A stretch of 64,000 nt of DNA from JAFGXT01 sp963677165 (GCA_963677165.2 CAXXSX010000002.1:4774001-4838000); one strand, 5' to 3'. Shown: positions 53,252-62,354, counted from the first letter of the stretch. Made by a program: numbers and translations. The notes: generated from the letters alone by a model not told the origin.

Positions 53252-55897
53252 ATGAGAAATTTTCTTCTGCTTCTAATTTGTTTTTCATTACCTGCAATTC
53301 TTTGGGGAAAAGATAAGACGCCAACTGTACCCAATTTTAATTTTGAGCGTAATTACAGCGATTTCTGTCAATTACCAAATATTGTGGTTAAAAATCCCGG
53401 AACAAAAGAGATCGCCGGAACGATAAAATTGCAACTGCGCAATTCAAAAGATAAAGTGCTCTCTGAACAAACTATTGCTTATCAAGTACCTGCCGGCGGT
53501 ACAGAAAAAATTGATATTACAAAAACTCTTAAGACTCCGAAGAAAATTGTTCTTCTTACTGCGGAAGCGGCAGAGTTAAAAGCCATGAATGCAGGTTGCC
53601 GACTGCCCAAGACAGAACATATCATATCCGGTATATTTGGTCCTTCGGGAAAGATAGCCCGGAAACAAGACTGCTTGATTTCCATGAATGTGCATATTAG
53701 GCGTTATACTCCGGAATTGCGCTGGAAGCTGATGCAGATGCTGCGAAAATGCGGGGTCAAGTCGGTACGTGTTGAGATAAGCTTCGGCGATCCGGATAAT
53801 ACAAAGCTTGTACAACATTGCATCGCAGAGCTGGAAGAGACGGTGCTGGGACTTGAAGCGTTTGGAATTGAACCGATGGTTATAATTGCCTGGTTTAATC
53901 GTAAGTTTTATCGTTCCGGCAGTAAGATGGACATGGCGTATCGTTGGGCAAAAATCTTCGCTTCGCACTTCAAGGGTCGAGTTAGCTGGCACTATGGAAA
54001 CGAAGTCAATTGCGGCTGGGCGGCTTACGGAGCCGCTGCCGACATGGCAGCATTAAACAAAAGTTTTGCCCTGGGAACCAAGGCTGGAGATGCGAAAGCG
54101 TTGGCCGCTTCGTTTGGTATTGCGGAAGGTCTTTATCATTACGTAAAAGAATTTTTTAAATGCGATGTTTTGAACTATCTTGACGCGATTTGCGTTCATC
54201 CATATTGTGGAACTCCGGAAGCAGGTATGGCAAAGTGCCTGGCCACAAAGAAACTGATTGCTTCTTATGGCAGTAACGCTCAGGTGTGGGCCACTGAGAT
54301 TGGTTTCCATATTGATGAAAACTCCTCGCGTAACGAGTTTACCGGAGAACTTACGGGAGTGATGGGATTTTCAAAGTTGCATCAGCGACAGTTGCTTTCG
54401 CGCTTGTTCGTACTTGCCCGGTCATACGGTATTGAACGAATTTACTGGTATGATTTCTTCGGTCTGAAAGATCGTGAAACATTTTGGCTGGTCGATAAAA
54501 ATTTAAAACCGCTTCCGTCTTATTACGCCTTGGTTGAGAGTTCCAAGAGATTAAAAAATACTGTTTCCGCGGGCTATACTCCCGTGGAAAGTCTTGTTCA
54601 ACGTCATGTATTTAAACGGACGGATGGCTCTATTCTGCTGGCCTGCTGGGCTTTAAAAAATGGTACGAAAGCAGATTTCAAACTACCTGAGAACGCAAGG
54701 ATTTTTGACGGCTTGGGGCATGCGGTTAAATTGCCTGAAAATGGTATTTTGACTTTAGGACATGGCGTTTTCTATATTGAAGGAATTACTGTAGCACAAC
54801 TCCCAAAACTTATTAACAAAGACGTTATCATATCAACTATGGATAAACGCCATTTTGGTGCTCCTATGTCCAGGTTTACCGTTAAGGCCGGATCAGACTT
54901 CACGGTGCCTTTTGCTGCTTTTAACGGCTGCAAAAAGTTGGTTGTGGTCAAACCGCTGATCAAGCGTACTTATCCCGGCTGGAAGATTTCCGTGCCTGCC
55001 GATATGATGCTAGCGGCGGAACAACAGAAAAGTGAGGATTTAAAAATCAGTGTTCCGGCTGATGCAGTTCCCGGAGTAGAATATCTGTTTTCTTTTGGAG
55101 CTGATGTTAATGAGCTTCAAATGACTTATCCATATCCAGTCCGGGTTAAGGTTGCCGGTGAGTTCCCGTATTCCGCGATAGAACGGTTTAATCGTCCGGT
55201 AAATTATCCAATATGGGATGCCATGAATGAAACGAAAGTAGAAAAGGGAAATCCGTTGCTTACTGCAAATCAAGGACGCGCGGTGATTGATGGAGATTTA
55301 AAGGAATGGAAAGCCGAAGAGTTTTATCCTATCGACCAAAAATTCCAGTGGAAACTGCGTGATCCCGGCATTCCATCCGATGACGACTGGTCCGGAAAAG
55401 TGGCTTTGCGTTGGGATTCCAAGTATATCTATGCTGCTTTCCTGGTAAAAGATGAGCAGTTGTGTTTTGTTGACTTTCTGAGCCGCGATTGGCGTGACAG
55501 CGATAATATCAGATTGTTTTTCAGCAGTGTTGAAAATGAAAAGAAGCGAACCCGCAATATCACTGACAACGATTTACTTTTGATCATGACTCCTACCGGG
55601 ATTTCACATACAGAAGGACCGATGCTGAATGTAGCATCACTTGGCGGAAAGGTACGTTCCAGGACAGAGGGAAAAATCAAGATGTCGTCAAAAGTATGGA
55701 AGAATGGTTATGTGCTGGAAGTGGCTGTTCCGGTAAGTGAGTTCAATCTGGAACCGAAAGCCGGAATGAAAATTGGCTTTAACTGCATGGCTGATGATAT
55801 CGACAATGGATTCAGACAGCACGTTGCCATGACCTACTTTAAAAATCTCAATTACTGGAATTCTCCCAAGTCATTGGGCAAACTCTTATTGAAATAG
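53252..55897 (+). CDS. Secreted GH-A-like hydrolase with C-terminal CBM9-like domain
   Basis: An 881-residue protein with signal peptide (MRNFLLLLICFSLPAILWG). After a beta-domain (about 25-120), the barrel (about 125-440) is related to the preceding protein: HFKGRVSWHYGNEVNCGW with Glu251 in place of WNEP, VWATEIGFHID with Glu349, and RIYWYDFFGLKDRETFW. A further beta-rich region follows. Residues about 690-881 resemble a family 9 carbohydrate-binding module (VIDGDLKEWKAEEF, LRWDSKYIYAAFLVKDEQLC, VLEVAVPVSEFNL). Replacement of the Trp-Asn-Glu-Pro motif by GNEVN is unusual. The ribosome site AGGG lies in the 3' end of the upstream gene, so both are made together. Confidence 0.8.
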   Translation: MRNFLLLLICFSLPAILWGKDKTPTVPNFNFERNYSDFCQLPNIVVKNPGTKEIAGTIKLQLRNSKDKVLSEQTIAYQVPAGGTEKIDITKTLKTPKKIVLLTAEAAELKAMNAGCRLPKTEHIISGIFGPSGKIARKQDCLISMNVHIRRYTPELRWKLMQMLRKCGVKSVRVEISFGDPDNTKLVQHCIAELEETVLGLEAFGIEPMVIIAWFNRKFYRSGSKMDMAYRWAKIFASHFKGRVSWHYGNEVNCGWAAYGAAADMAALNKSFALGTKAGDAKALAASFGIAEGLYHYVKEFFKCDVLNYLDAICVHPYCGTPEAGMAKCLATKKLIASYGSNAQVWATEIGFHIDENSSRNEFTGELTGVMGFSKLHQRQLLSRLFVLARSYGIERIYWYDFFGLKDRETFWLVDKNLKPLPSYYALVESSKRLKNTVSAGYTPVESLVQRHVFKRTDGSILLACWALKNGTKADFKLPENARIFDGLGHAVKLPENGILTLGHGVFYIEGITVAQLPKLINKDVIISTMDKRHFGAPMSRFTVKAGSDFTVPFAAFNGCKKLVVVKPLIKRTYPGWKISVPADMMLAAEQQKSEDLKISVPADAVPGVEYLFSFGADVNELQMTYPYPVRVKVAGEFPYSAIERFNRPVNYPIWDAMNETKVEKGNPLLTANQGRAVIDGDLKEWKAEEFYPIDQKFQWKLRDPGIPSDDDWSGKVALRWDSKYIYAAFLVKDEQLCFVDFLSRDWRDSDNIRLFFSSVENEKKRTRNITDNDLLLIMTPTGISHTEGPMLNVASLGGKVRSRTEGKIKMSSKVWKNGYVLEVAVPVSEFNLEPKAGMKIGFNCMADDIDNGFRQHVAMTYFKNLNYWNSPKSLGKLLLK

Positions 55898-56023
55898 AAT
55901 GCTGTAATGGAGAAAAACATTAGAGCATTAAATAATGGATCATTACAACGTGGTAAAGTAAAAAAGACTTTTCACTGATCCAGAAAATCAATTAAAATAA
56001 TCAGAAAAGGACAAATATAGTAA

Positions 56024-57004
56024 ATGTATATTTTCGAAAAAGACAAATATTTCAACGAATGCCATGCAATAAGCGTAATACAGTTATTTAATGGTGAATA
56101 TCTGGCAACTTGGTTTGCGGGCTCTGAGGAAGGCAAAGCCGATATCGATGTTTGGTTAGCTGGAACAACAGGTGGAAACTGGAATCAGCCCGTTAAAATA
56201 GTAACTGATGAAGAACCGCTTTGGAATCCGGTTTTTCTTTATGAAAAAGACAAACTGATTCTGTTTTACAGAAAAGGCTGGAGTTGCTCTGGCTGGGACA
56301 CCTATTACATGGTGTCCACAGATCAGGGGCATAGCTTCACTGATCCTGAAATTCTGCCAGATGGCTATCTGGGTCCAATTAAAAACAAACCGATAAAGAT
56401 GAGTAACGGTAAATGGCTATGTGGAAGTTCCCGGGAACCTGAATGGGAAACCGTAATGGAAATCTATGATGCAGATAAAAATGAATGGCTGGGAAAATCA
56501 GTGATCGGTGTTCCAGATCTGGAAACAGGTCACGGAATTATTCAGCCCACTGTATGGGAGTCTCAGCCGGGTCATGTCCACGGCTTAATGCGAAGCAGTC
56601 TTGGCAAAATTTACCGTTCCGACTCAACGGACTACGGAATGACCTGGAGTGCTCCTTATTCCACGGAATTACCAAACAACAACAGTGGAATTGACATCGT
56701 CAGAATGCCGGGCGGGGAATTAATACTAGCTAACAATCCAATTGGGGAAAACTTTGGAAAGCGCTCTCCCTTAGTTCTTTCTATGAGCATGGATAACGGA
56801 AAAACCTGGCCATGTCATTATACTTTGGAAGAAGAAGAAGATTTTGATCCTGAAGATCGTTATAGAGGACGCTATTCCTACCCGGCAATTATTAACTCTC
56901 AAAACGGAGTAACTTGTTTTTATACTTATAATAGAAAACAAATAAGATATCAGACGATTCCAGTCGAAGCCATTAGAAATTATCAATCTCGTGCAGTATC
57001 TTGA
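56024..57004 (+). CDS. BNR-repeat sialidase-like protein
   Basis: A 326-residue beta-propeller protein without signal peptide, so probably cytoplasmic. Asp-box-like repeats are visible (STDQGHSF, STDYGMTWSAP, SMDNGKTWP). CHAISVIQLFNGEYLATWFA and GSEEGKADIDVWLA match the start of the BNR_2 'exo-alpha-sialidase' group that is abundant in Planctomycetes and Lentisphaerota, many of which act on sugars other than sialic acid. RSSLGKIYRSDSTDYG and NNSGIDIVRMPGG are typical late blocks. True sialidase activity is not established. The 3' end overlaps the open frame of the next gene, although the chosen start there lies 25 bases downstream. Confidence 0.75.
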   Translation: MYIFEKDKYFNECHAISVIQLFNGEYLATWFAGSEEGKADIDVWLAGTTGGNWNQPVKIVTDEEPLWNPVFLYEKDKLILFYRKGWSCSGWDTYYMVSTDQGHSFTDPEILPDGYLGPIKNKPIKMSNGKWLCGSSREPEWETVMEIYDADKNEWLGKSVIGVPDLETGHGIIQPTVWESQPGHVHGLMRSSLGKIYRSDSTDYGMTWSAPYSTELPNNNSGIDIVRMPGGELILANNPIGENFGKRSPLVLSMSMDNGKTWPCHYTLEEEEDFDPEDRYRGRYSYPAIINSQNGVTCFYTYNRKQIRYQTIPVEAIRNYQSRAVS

Positions 57005-57029
57005 ATTATTGAATGATACGGAGAAACGT

Positions 57030-58304
57030 ATGAAACGTATTTCATGGAATAAAGAACTGGAAGTAGCGCATGAATATGATATTGCCGTAATCGGCGGAGG
57101 TATAGCAGGAGTATGTGCTGCTCTTGCCGCGGCAAAGCAGAATGCAAAAGTTATTCTTGTAGAGCGCTTCGCCGTGACAGGGGGAAACGCCACCGCCGGC
57201 GGAGTAGCAAACTGGAGTGGAGAAACCAAGGGACAGGGAGTCATTTTTGATGAAATTATTGCAAATCAGGAAGCCTTTCATTCAATCGCTCCTTATCCTG
57301 GCCCATATAAGCACTTTGAACCTTCAAGCAACCGGATATTTGACCATGAAATTCTGGCAGTGATTTTACAGGAAATGTTGATAAAATATAATGTGAAGTT
57401 ACTGCTGCATACTCAGTTTGTCGATACTATATGCAATAATCGTAAAATTGAATATGCTGTTATTAGTGGCAATTCCGGTCCCGAATTAATAAGAGCCGAT
57501 GTTTTTATTGACTGTACCGGCGGAGGACTTGTAGCTAACCAATCTCAATGTCGTTGTCTGGAACAAAAAGCGGGCACCCAACTGCCTGCTTCAATTATGT
57601 TTTTTATCCATGAAACATGCGAAAAAAACTTTACTCCACAACTTCCGGAAGGATGGTTAAAACCCGTTACGAAAGAAAACGATCTTCCAATGACTACATT
57701 CTGGCCTGATGGACCGGATGGACAAGCTTTAAAAGTTAAAATTCCCGGCGGAGACAGCAATTCCACAGAAGGAATGACAGAGATTGAGATACGAGCCAGG
57801 CGTCGAATGCTCGAAGTACTCGACTACTTTCAGCGTCAGGAGAAAAGAAAACTCCGTTTCGGCCATGCCCCTGCAATTACAGGTTTACGTGAAGGTCGTA
57901 GAATCCTGGGCGATTACGTATTAAGACTGGAAGATGTGAGACAGAAAAAGATCCATGAAGACGCGGTTGCCAAGGGCTATTTCTATTTAGACGGCATGAA
58001 ACCTGATGATGAAAAACGAACTTATATTCTCACCAAAGAAGAACAGAGAATACCTCCATATCATATTCCCTTGCGAAGTTTAATTGCTAAAGACAGCGAT
58101 AATTTATTAATGGCAGGACGCTGTTTCTCTGCTGATCAGTTAGTACTGTCATCAGCACGGGTCATGACCACCTGCGCCATGATGGGACAAGCGGTTGGAA
58201 CGACCGCTGCGTTGGCTGCTGATTCCAGACAGTTGGTCCGAAATTTAGATTATGGGAGAATTAGAAGGATATTAGAGCAAAACGGTGCTGATTTAGCGAT
58301 ATGA
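57030..58304 (+). CDS. FAD-dependent oxidoreductase
   Basis: A 424-residue flavoprotein. I use ATG 57030, which follows ACGGAG by six bases; an in-frame GTG at 56991 is less likely. The N-terminal dinucleotide-binding motif is IAVIGGGIAGVCAALAAAKQ, followed by an acidic strand end ILVERFAVTGGNATAGG. The second FAD segment near the C-terminus is NLLMAGRCFSADQLVLSSAR then CAMMGQAVGTTAALA. This is the 'FAD_oxidored' (PF12831-like) family common in Lentisphaerota, Verrucomicrobia and Planctomycetes beside carbohydrate genes, with few members characterised. Oxidation of a sugar is the obvious guess in this neighbourhood. Confidence 0.85.
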   Translation: MKRISWNKELEVAHEYDIAVIGGGIAGVCAALAAAKQNAKVILVERFAVTGGNATAGGVANWSGETKGQGVIFDEIIANQEAFHSIAPYPGPYKHFEPSSNRIFDHEILAVILQEMLIKYNVKLLLHTQFVDTICNNRKIEYAVISGNSGPELIRADVFIDCTGGGLVANQSQCRCLEQKAGTQLPASIMFFIHETCEKNFTPQLPEGWLKPVTKENDLPMTTFWPDGPDGQALKVKIPGGDSNSTEGMTEIEIRARRRMLEVLDYFQRQEKRKLRFGHAPAITGLREGRRILGDYVLRLEDVRQKKIHEDAVAKGYFYLDGMKPDDEKRTYILTKEEQRIPPYHIPLRSLIAKDSDNLLMAGRCFSADQLVLSSARVMTTCAMMGQAVGTTAALAADSRQLVRNLDYGRIRRILEQNGADLAI

Positions 58305-58407
58305 TTCCGGCATATTTCTTTTTCTAAGCGCAACCACGAACTTCAGCATTTTCATATAAAAAGCCCTTTCAGCAAAATTATTGTTTGAACAAACACAATC
58401 CATCTAT

Positions 58408-58493
58408 TCTTTATTGAACCTTTATCAAAGAATAGTCAAACCTTGTTGAAGTATAGAAAAAAATCGGAATAGTTAGTAGAATAGTTAGTACTG
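58408..58493. repeat. Left arm of attachment-like site C
   Basis: Matches 49215-49300 (site B). It includes CCTTTATCAAAGAATAGTCA, TCAAACCTTGTTGAAGTA and the doubled TAGTTAGTAGAATAGTTAGT. The CCTTGTTGAA element reappears inverted at 58630 as TTCAACAAGG, placing inverted arms on either side of the core. Confidence 0.7.
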
Positions 58494-58517
58494 AAAAGAT
58501 TTAAGCTCAAATTCAAT

Positions 58518-58544
58518 GGGTTCGACTCCCCCCGCCTCCACTTT
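58518..58544. repeat. Attachment-like site C: exact copy of the tmRNA 3' end
   Basis: Twenty-seven bases, from the T-loop through the acceptor stem, are identical to 21377-21403. It is not preceded by a tmRNA body. This is the best candidate for the outer boundary of the inserted region, or for the site of a third element continuing to the right. Confidence 0.85.
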
Positions 58545-58973
58545 ATTTATTTTTCAAGTTATTTACCATAAACAACTTACAATAATTCATCTCGTTTAAT
58601 TTAGATCGGTTTTCCAATAAGGTATAATCAGGTTCAACAAGGTTTGAGAAAGTTCAGTCACCTTTTCAATGTCAGAATTGAATCCGCTTCAATCAGCCTC
58701 AAAATAGTCCAACAAAGTTCAACATGTTTTAAACTGACATCTTTATTCCAGCACTTTTCTGCTAAAAAAACAGGATAAATCGGCAACAGGAATGGTTAGT
58801 ATTTTAGTTAGCACTGTTTTTTTAATCTAGCAGATTTAGCAAGGAATCATCAACATAGAATATTTAAGATTAATTTTAGTTAGCACTGGTTTGTCATCTC
58901 GAAGATTGTACACTTAGTCCTCCGTTTCCTGCACTCTTTTTCTAATATTTTCAGCGATTGATTAATTCGTATA
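58545..58973. other. Non-coding right flank of site C with arm-like repeats
   Basis: No gene is seen in this 429-base stretch. It holds ATCAGGTTCAACAAGGTTTG (58628 on), related to the copy A and B arms. Further GTTAGYA motifs occur at 58794-58816 (GGTTAGTATTTTAGTTAGCA) and 58876-58889, and ATTTAGCAAGGA occurs at 58833, as in the other arms. Confidence 0.5.
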
Positions 58974-59867
58974 TCAATATTTTACCTGCTTACGATATTC
59001 TTTGGGAGGTATGTTGTAAATTTTCTTGAATTGACGAGTGAAATAATTAGAATCACTAAAGCCGGTTTTCATGGCAATATCGGCAATGGAATCATCGCCT
59101 TTCAAAAGCAATTCAGCAGCTCGAAGTATTCGCACATGGATCAGGTAATCTATTGGCGAATGTCCGGTGACTTTTCGAAAAACCGGAATCAGGGTACTCG
59201 GAGCCATTTTTGCAATTTTGGCAATGTCGGCAATCGTCCACTCTTGCTGGTATTCTTTCTCCAGGCAGCTGATTACTTTTCCCAGCCGGTTAAGATTACG
59301 CGCCATTGGATTTTGACATTTAGCGTATTCCCGGGAAATATGCACAAATATCTCAATTGTTCTGGCAAGTATCAAGAGGTCATATCCCGGAACCTTTTTG
59401 CTTTGTTCCTCGGTCATTCTCCGAAGCATATTGATTACCGGCAGGATAGCTTCTGATGAAATGTGCAGGTGACTCTGAAAATGGTGATAACGACGGTAGG
59501 CCGGTTCAAACAGAAAAAAAGCATTGTACCCAGGCAAAGAACGCAGGCTTTTCAGATGTGCATTTAAAGATATATCATCAAACATAATGTTTGTCATGGA
59601 TAATCCATGACGCTCTATAAAATAATGCTCTATATTACCCTGAATCAAAAAAACATCGCCAGCCACAACACGATATCGCTCGTTATCGATCAACTGAACT
59701 CCATAACCATCCGTAATGATTACCAATTCCGCAAAGTTATGGGTATGACGGATATCAGTCATATCATTATCATGCTGCATACTGCCATCCCCGCAGATAT
59801 TCCGTACGGTAATGGGATAACAACCCTCCGAAAAAAAGTCTTTTCTATCTGCGGTAAGAATATTCAC
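58974..59867 (-). CDS. AraC-family transcriptional regulator
   Basis: A 297-residue regulator with an N-terminal cupin-like sensing domain (about 20-150: HTHNFAELVIITDGYGVQLI, VVAGDVFLIQGNIEHYF) and two C-terminal helix-turn-helix motifs (about 195-295: WTIADIAKIAKMAPSTLIPV, then SIADIAMKTGFSDSNYFTRQ followed by FKKIYNIPPKEYRK). The HTHNF-type metal-binding histidines suggest a small sugar or organic effector. It is divergent from the isomerase/GH28/GH92 gene set 130 bases away and probably activates it. The family assignment is secure, the effector is not. Confidence 0.92.
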   Translation of the reverse strand: MNILTADRKDFFSEGCYPITVRNICGDGSMQHDNDMTDIRHTHNFAELVIITDGYGVQLIDNERYRVVAGDVFLIQGNIEHYFIERHGLSMTNIMFDDISLNAHLKSLRSLPGYNAFFLFEPAYRRYHHFQSHLHISSEAILPVINMLRRMTEEQSKKVPGYDLLILARTIEIFVHISREYAKCQNPMARNLNRLGKVISCLEKEYQQEWTIADIAKIAKMAPSTLIPVFRKVTGHSPIDYLIHVRILRAAELLLKGDDSIADIAMKTGFSDSNYFTRQFKKIYNIPPKEYRKQVKY

Positions 59868-59999
59868 TGTTGCGCTCCTGTATTTCGTAATATTGTGCTA
59901 CTAATTCATAATTTTGTCAAGGTTAATGAAAAATAAAAAGGCTATAATTTAACTAAACGACATTCTTTACTACAACATAATAAACAAGGGAACAGGAAA

Positions 60000-61031
60000 A
60001 TGCAGGGAACATTTAGATTTTCATTCGGACCATGGAATATTCATGAAGGCGCTGACCCATTCGGACCGGAAGTCCGTAAAACTATTCCTTTTAACGAGAA
60101 ATTAGGACTCTACAAGAAGATGGGATTTGATGGCGTGCAATTCCATGATGACGATGCGGTTCCGGATATGGACAACATGACTCCACAGCAAATCACCAAA
60201 GCAACAGGAGATTTAAAAGCAGTTCTTGACAACCATGGGTTGACTGCAGAGTTTGTGGCTCCGCGTCTGTGGATGAATCCACCGACAATTGACGGCGGCT
60301 ATACTTCAAACGATCCGGCCAGCAGACAATATGCCCTTGATCGCAGCTTGCGCACCATTGATATCGCAAGAGCGCTTGGGACTCGTAATATCGTATTATG
60401 GCTCGCCCGGGAAGGAACCTATATTCGCGAAGCCAAAGACTCTGTCGTTGCGGTGGAACGTATTGCCGGTACCCTGCAGGCGATGCTGGATTACGACCCG
60501 GAAATCCGCATCATGATCGAGTCGAAGCCAAATGAACCGATGGATCACACCTATATCCCCACAATTGGTCATGCAATCGGGCTGGGCTTGCTGACGACAG
60601 CCCCGGAACGGGTCGGCTGTCTGATCGAAAGTGCCCACGCTGTTCTTGCCGGACTTGATCCGTCAGATGAAATGGGTTATGCACTGGCACATAAGAAACT
60701 GTGGAGCGTCCATCTCAACGACCAGAATGGACTAAAATTTGATCAGGACAAAACTTTTGGTTCCGTTGACCTGCGGCGCGCATTTAACCAGGTGCGGATT
60801 CTTGACAAGCACGGCTTCGGCAACTCAGGAGAATGGGTTGGCCTCGACGTAAAAGCCATGCGAACCCAGAAGGATGAAGTTGCTTGCAAACATCTCACTA
60901 ACAGCCGCAATATATTCATGCGTTTGCTGGAAATCAGTCGTTCGCTTAGCGATGAAAAGATCGAAGAATTGAGAAATGAGCGTGACTATGAAGAATTAGA
61001 TGCTTATATTATTAACTCATTACTTGCATAA
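60000..61031 (+). CDS. Xylose-isomerase-like TIM-barrel protein
   Basis: A 343-residue cytoplasmic enzyme of the xylose isomerase superfamily. The usual metal and substrate residues can be followed: His and Asp in GVQFHDDDAV, Glu in IMIESKPNEP, the Glu-x2-His pair in GCLIESAHAVLAG, His/Asp cluster in LWSVHLNDQNGLKFDQD and Asp in WVGLDVKAM. It would interconvert an aldose and a ketose using divalent metals. The start FSFGPWNIHEGADPFGP resembles the short actinobacterial-type xylose isomerases. It is first in an operon with two polysaccharide-degrading enzymes. The precise sugar (xylose, rhamnose or another) cannot be decided from sequence. Confidence 0.85.
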   Translation: MQGTFRFSFGPWNIHEGADPFGPEVRKTIPFNEKLGLYKKMGFDGVQFHDDDAVPDMDNMTPQQITKATGDLKAVLDNHGLTAEFVAPRLWMNPPTIDGGYTSNDPASRQYALDRSLRTIDIARALGTRNIVLWLAREGTYIREAKDSVVAVERIAGTLQAMLDYDPEIRIMIESKPNEPMDHTYIPTIGHAIGLGLLTTAPERVGCLIESAHAVLAGLDPSDEMGYALAHKKLWSVHLNDQNGLKFDQDKTFGSVDLRRAFNQVRILDKHGFGNSGEWVGLDVKAMRTQKDEVACKHLTNSRNIFMRLLEISRSLSDEKIEELRNERDYEELDAYIINSLLA

Positions 61032-61058
61032 TAACAAACCGGAAGGGAGAGCTGTACA

Positions 61059-62354
61059 ATGTACTCCAATGTTAAGGAATTCGGAGCCGTCGGAGACGGA
61101 CTTGCTGTCGATACGCCGGCGATTCAAAGCGCCATTGACGCAGGAGGAATTGTATATTTCCCTCCCGGTGTTTACCGTACTGGAACGATCTACTTAAAAA
61201 GCAACGGCGGAATCATGCTTGATGCCGGAGCGGTCATCCAGGCCAATCCGGATCTTGCCGATTACAACTCAGATGACTTCTGTCCGCAAAATCGTGTACT
61301 CCGTCAGGAACTTGTCAGTGGTCGTCACCTGATTGTTGCCGTGGAGCAAGACCATATTACCATTGCCGGTCAGGGTAAGATCGACGGCAACTTTTCTGCT
61401 TGGATGAATGAGCCGGACAACGGACTTGGCGTTACTCCACCGTATTTCAAACGTCATCCGGAACGTCCAGGACAAATGATTTATCTCTGCGAATGTACCG
61501 ATGTGGCCATCCGCGATGTGGAACTGACAAATGCTTCTTACTGGCACTGTTTTCTTCACGGTTGTGAACAAGTTACTATTTCCGGAGTGAGAATTTACGG
61601 CATCCGCGGCGTAATGAACAATGACGGAGTTGATCTGGACTGCTGTCGTCATGTTACGGTCAGCAACTGCGTTATTCTTACTGCAGACGATTCGATCACG
61701 TTGCGGGCTGATTATGAACCACTCAAAAAATATCGTGCATGTGAATATATTACGGTCAGTAACTGTGTTTTGTCCAGCGACTTTGCCAATGCCATAAGAG
61801 TTGGGGTTGGAAATGGAGAAATTCGCCGTTGCTGCTTTGACAATATTTCCATATCGGATTCGAGAACCGGAATCTGCATGGTATCACGCTATTGGGAAAA
61901 TGATCGTGGCGTTGCTATTTCGGAGTTGAGTTTCAGTAATCTACAGATGTACGCACGTCGTCCCTTCAATATCAAGCTGGATGATAAGCAGACGCTTGAG
62001 CCTCCGTGCTCCCGGCGGATAGGAAACATTCATTTTTCCAATATCTCGGGAACCGGAGAATTATCGTCGTTTTTGTCTGGAACAGCAACCGGAGCGCTGG
62101 AGCGAATTTTCTTCGACAACCTGAGTCTGCGCTACGGAGGAAAAGGACCAGCTCCCGACCGCGACGAACATGGTCATTGGGGATGTGGTTCCACCGATGC
62201 AGCGTTTGAATTGTCATTTACCACAGACATACGTTTTTCTAATGCCGAATTATGCTGGGAGGAAACTAGTTCCGGCTGGAATTATGATCTACGCTGCAAC
62301 GACAGCTCAAGTGTGGAAATGACTGGCTGTCGGTTTTCAAAAGGTACTTGTTGA
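61059..62354 (+). CDS. Family 28 glycoside hydrolase (polygalacturonase-like)
   Basis: A 431-residue right-handed beta-helix protein with no signal peptide. It begins VKEFGAVGDGLAVDTPAIQS, the standard pectate-lyase/GH28 start. The catalytic aspartates fit GH28: NNDGVDLD (Asp189, Asp192, Asp194) and TADDSITL (Asp210, Asp211). The usual downstream His (GHG) and RIK motif are not evident; the equivalent place reads RVGVGNGEI. Substrate may thus differ from polygalacturonic acid, as in rhamnogalacturonan or xylogalacturonan enzymes. Absence of a signal peptide suggests action on imported oligosaccharides. GGAAGGGAGAG precedes the ATG. Confidence 0.82.
   Translation: MYSNVKEFGAVGDGLAVDTPAIQSAIDAGGIVYFPPGVYRTGTIYLKSNGGIMLDAGAVIQANPDLADYNSDDFCPQNRVLRQELVSGRHLIVAVEQDHITIAGQGKIDGNFSAWMNEPDNGLGVTPPYFKRHPERPGQMIYLCECTDVAIRDVELTNASYWHCFLHGCEQVTISGVRIYGIRGVMNNDGVDLDCCRHVTVSNCVILTADDSITLRADYEPLKKYRACEYITVSNCVLSSDFANAIRVGVGNGEIRRCCFDNISISDSRTGICMVSRYWENDRGVAISELSFSNLQMYARRPFNIKLDDKQTLEPPCSRRIGNIHFSNISGTGELSSFLSGTATGALERIFFDNLSLRYGGKGPAPDRDEHGHWGCGSTDAAFELSFTTDIRFSNAELCWEETSSGWNYDLRCNDSSSVEMTGCRFSKGTC

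Larger units (their letters stand above)
49347..58544. mobile_element. Putative genomic island II (polysaccharide-degradation cargo)
   Basis: Bounded by attachment-like sites B (49321-49350) and C (58518-58544), each preceded by the same left-arm repeat. It carries a sugar-type regulator, pseudopilin, two secreted hydrolases, a BNR protein and an oxidoreductase. No recombinase gene is present. It may be a second tandem insertion at ssrA, or a part of one composite element split by an internal site. Confidence 0.42.
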
